Below, piece after piece: positions 22,965 to 24,241 of a DNA stretch of 24,241 nucleotides. Both the position numbers and the translations under genes were made by a program. Each line of letters starts with the position of its first letter. The first letter of the stretch is position 1. Under the pieces are notes generated by a model, which was given only the letters and a program-made list of their open reading frames with translations, was not told the origin of the DNA and did no database searches. Origin of the DNA: CAYYTU01 sp964474655 (GTDB lineage Bacteria > Chloroflexota > Anaerolineae > B4-G1); NCBI GenBank assembly GCA_964474655.1, contig CAYYTU010000045.1:1-24241 (forward strand). The letters run 5' to 3'.

Positions 22965-24038
22965 ATGGCTTTCTATGCGTTGATTATGGCCGGTGGGACC
23001 GGAACGCGACTGTGGCCCGTCAGTCGCCGTGATCGTCCCAAGCAATCGCTCAAGCTGGTAGGTGAGCGTACGATGTTCGAGCATGCTGTCGACCGCATTG
23101 CGCCGATCTTCCAGCCGGAAAATATTGTGGTGGTGGCCGGCGAGGAACATGTGCCGGATCTGGCGGCCCAGGCGCCGGAGCTGCCGGAAAAGAACTTCAT
23201 CATTGAGCCCGTGGGACGTGGTACGGCCCCTGCTATTGGATTGGGGGCCATTCATCTCCATCAGCACGACCCGGATGCGGTGATGGCCGTTCTCACTGCC
23301 GATCATTTTATCAGTCAAGTGGATCGTTTCCAGCATGTGCTCCAAGCTGCGGAGGAAGTGGCTCAGGAGGGGCATCTGGTCACGCTGGGCATCACGCCCT
23401 CATCGCCCTCGACCGGCTATGGCTATATCCATCAGGGCGAAAAACTGGCTACGGCAAACGGCTTCGACGTCTTCCGAGCCCGACGCTTCACCGAGAAACC
23501 CAGCCAGGAGACGGCCTTCCATATGGTGGAAAGCGGCGAGTATACCTGGAATAGCGGTATGTTCATCTGGCGCGTGGGCCGTATTATGGAGGAGTTCGAG
23601 CGGCAGATGCCCGATTTCTACGTCAATCTGGCGGAAGTGGAGGCTGCTCTGGGATCCAAGGGCTACGAACCGACGTTGGAACGAGTATGGCCCAATGTGA
23701 CCAAGCAGGCCATCGACTATGGAGTGATGGAAGGCGCTGACGATGTGGTCGTTATTCCGGTGGACATTGGCTGGTCGGATGTAGGCAGCTGGGGCAGCCT
23801 GGCCGATCTGTTGGCCTCCGATGAGGATGGAAACGTCGTCGTCGGGCCGCACGTGAGCATCGACACCGAGGGTTCCTTGATCTTTGGTCACGAACGCCTC
23901 ATCGCCACCATTGGCGTGGAGGATATGGTGATCGTGGATACCGAGGATGCTCTGTTGGTCTGCCCCCGTGAGCGGGAGCAAGAAGTGCGGGATCTGGTGC
24001 AAAAATTGGAGGAACAGGGCGAGAACGGCTATCTCTAG
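22965..24038 (+). CDS. manC: Mannose-1-phosphate guanylyltransferase
   Basis: The enzyme makes GDP-mannose from mannose-1-phosphate and GTP for glycans, capsule or lipid-linked sugars. The 357-residue product has the nucleotidyltransferase signature GGTGTRLWPVSR (10-21) with the Lys of RPKQ. It also has IIEPVGRGTAPAIGLGA, LTADHFI, RFTEKPS, YTWNSGMFIW and IGWSDVGSWGSL, all typical of the family. It has only the transferase and short C-terminal part, without the phosphomannose isomerase domain of the bifunctional type II enzymes. AAGGGAGG precedes the ATG. It follows the dprA terminator; only a weak promoter (TATATC near 22946) is seen. Confidence 0.93.
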   Translation: MAFYALIMAGGTGTRLWPVSRRDRPKQSLKLVGERTMFEHAVDRIAPIFQPENIVVVAGEEHVPDLAAQAPELPEKNFIIEPVGRGTAPAIGLGAIHLHQHDPDAVMAVLTADHFISQVDRFQHVLQAAEEVAQEGHLVTLGITPSSPSTGYGYIHQGEKLATANGFDVFRARRFTEKPSQETAFHMVESGEYTWNSGMFIWRVGRIMEEFERQMPDFYVNLAEVEAALGSKGYEPTLERVWPNVTKQAIDYGVMEGADDVVVIPVDIGWSDVGSWGSLADLLASDEDGNVVVGPHVSIDTEGSLIFGHERLIATIGVEDMVIVDTEDALLVCPREREQEVRDLVQKLEEQGENGYL

Positions 24039-24154
24039 CGTTCGTAAGGCCAGCCCGTTCGGGTCAAGTCCCTAATCACCAATCGTTGACATGATAGATG
24101 TCGCGAGAGGCACCTTAGGACCGCCCGTCCCTGACCCGGTGGTTTGTTGGGTTT
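24039..24154. other. Intergenic region with a small dyad, no clear gene
   Basis: A minus-strand frame of 61 codons (24220-24035) runs through this stretch and through repeat copy 3, but without an ATG or ribosome binding site. A dyad GACAT-GATAG-ATGTC lies at 24088-24102, overlapping a lone TTGACA (24086-24091). Confidence 0.35.
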
Positions 24155-24241
24155 TCGAAGCGAATCGTCTGCGAAAGCACCTTCAGTGCCACAGAGTGTG
24201 CTCAGATGCGAACAAGGCAAACGAAGCTGGGGTTGATACGC
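24155..24241. repeat. Intergenic repeat, copy 3 (diverged, reaches the window edge)
   Basis: The last 32 bases (24210-24241, AACAAGGCAAACGAAGCTGG then GGTTGATACGC) are identical to copy 2. The preceding part (TCGAAGCGAATCG ... GCCACAGAGTG) aligns with copies 1 and 2 with many substitutions and small gaps. It has the same orientation as the other copies. It lies about 115 bp downstream of manC; what follows is outside the window. Confidence 0.8.

Overview
The window is about 24 kb of high-GC bacterial chromosome. It most resembles a member of the Chloroflexota, perhaps Anaerolineae or a relative. This is an inference from gene style: a lipoprotein with a Thr/Pro-rich linker, T-box control of leuS, ffh-rpsP-khpA-rimM-dprA in a row, a GYD-domain protein, and consensus TTGACA/TACAAT-type promoters. 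No rRNA is present to confirm it. Most genes are housekeeping or signalling genes; there is no CRISPR array, prophage or biosynthetic cluster.

Left part (1-7500): the 3' end of a frameshifted IS110-type transposase gene; a lipoprotein gene on the minus strand; then, on the plus strand, two alanine tRNA genes, a complete T-box leader with a CUC (leucine) specifier, and an apparent operon of hotdog thioesterase, metallo-beta-lactamase-fold hydrolase and leucyl-tRNA synthetase. A bidirectional terminator separates leuS from a converging UPF0316 membrane-protein gene.

Middle (7500-14100, all minus strand): a receiver-GAF-PAS-histidine kinase hybrid with its own promoter and terminator, a classical OmpR-type regulator/kinase pair, an unrecognised small protein with an HEVHH motif, and an exported protein made of two tandem repeats. 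Upstream of the last gene are three CTTCA(T/C) boxes spaced exactly 11 bp, which look like a response-regulator operator.

Right part (14100-24241): mutL and a GYD-domain gene (plus strand); recF overlapping a gene for a cysteine-rich ferredoxin-like protein (minus strand, apparently leaderless promoter); then ffh, rpsP (with a long acidic tail), khpA, rimM and dprA, ended by a good terminator; then a mannose-1-phosphate guanylyltransferase gene.

The least explained signal is an intergenic repeat of about 85 bp present three times (12211, 18611, 24155) in the same orientation. Two copies are 83/85 identical and sit just upstream of minus-strand promoters. The third is diverged, and its differences partly follow a codon-like pattern on the minus strand.
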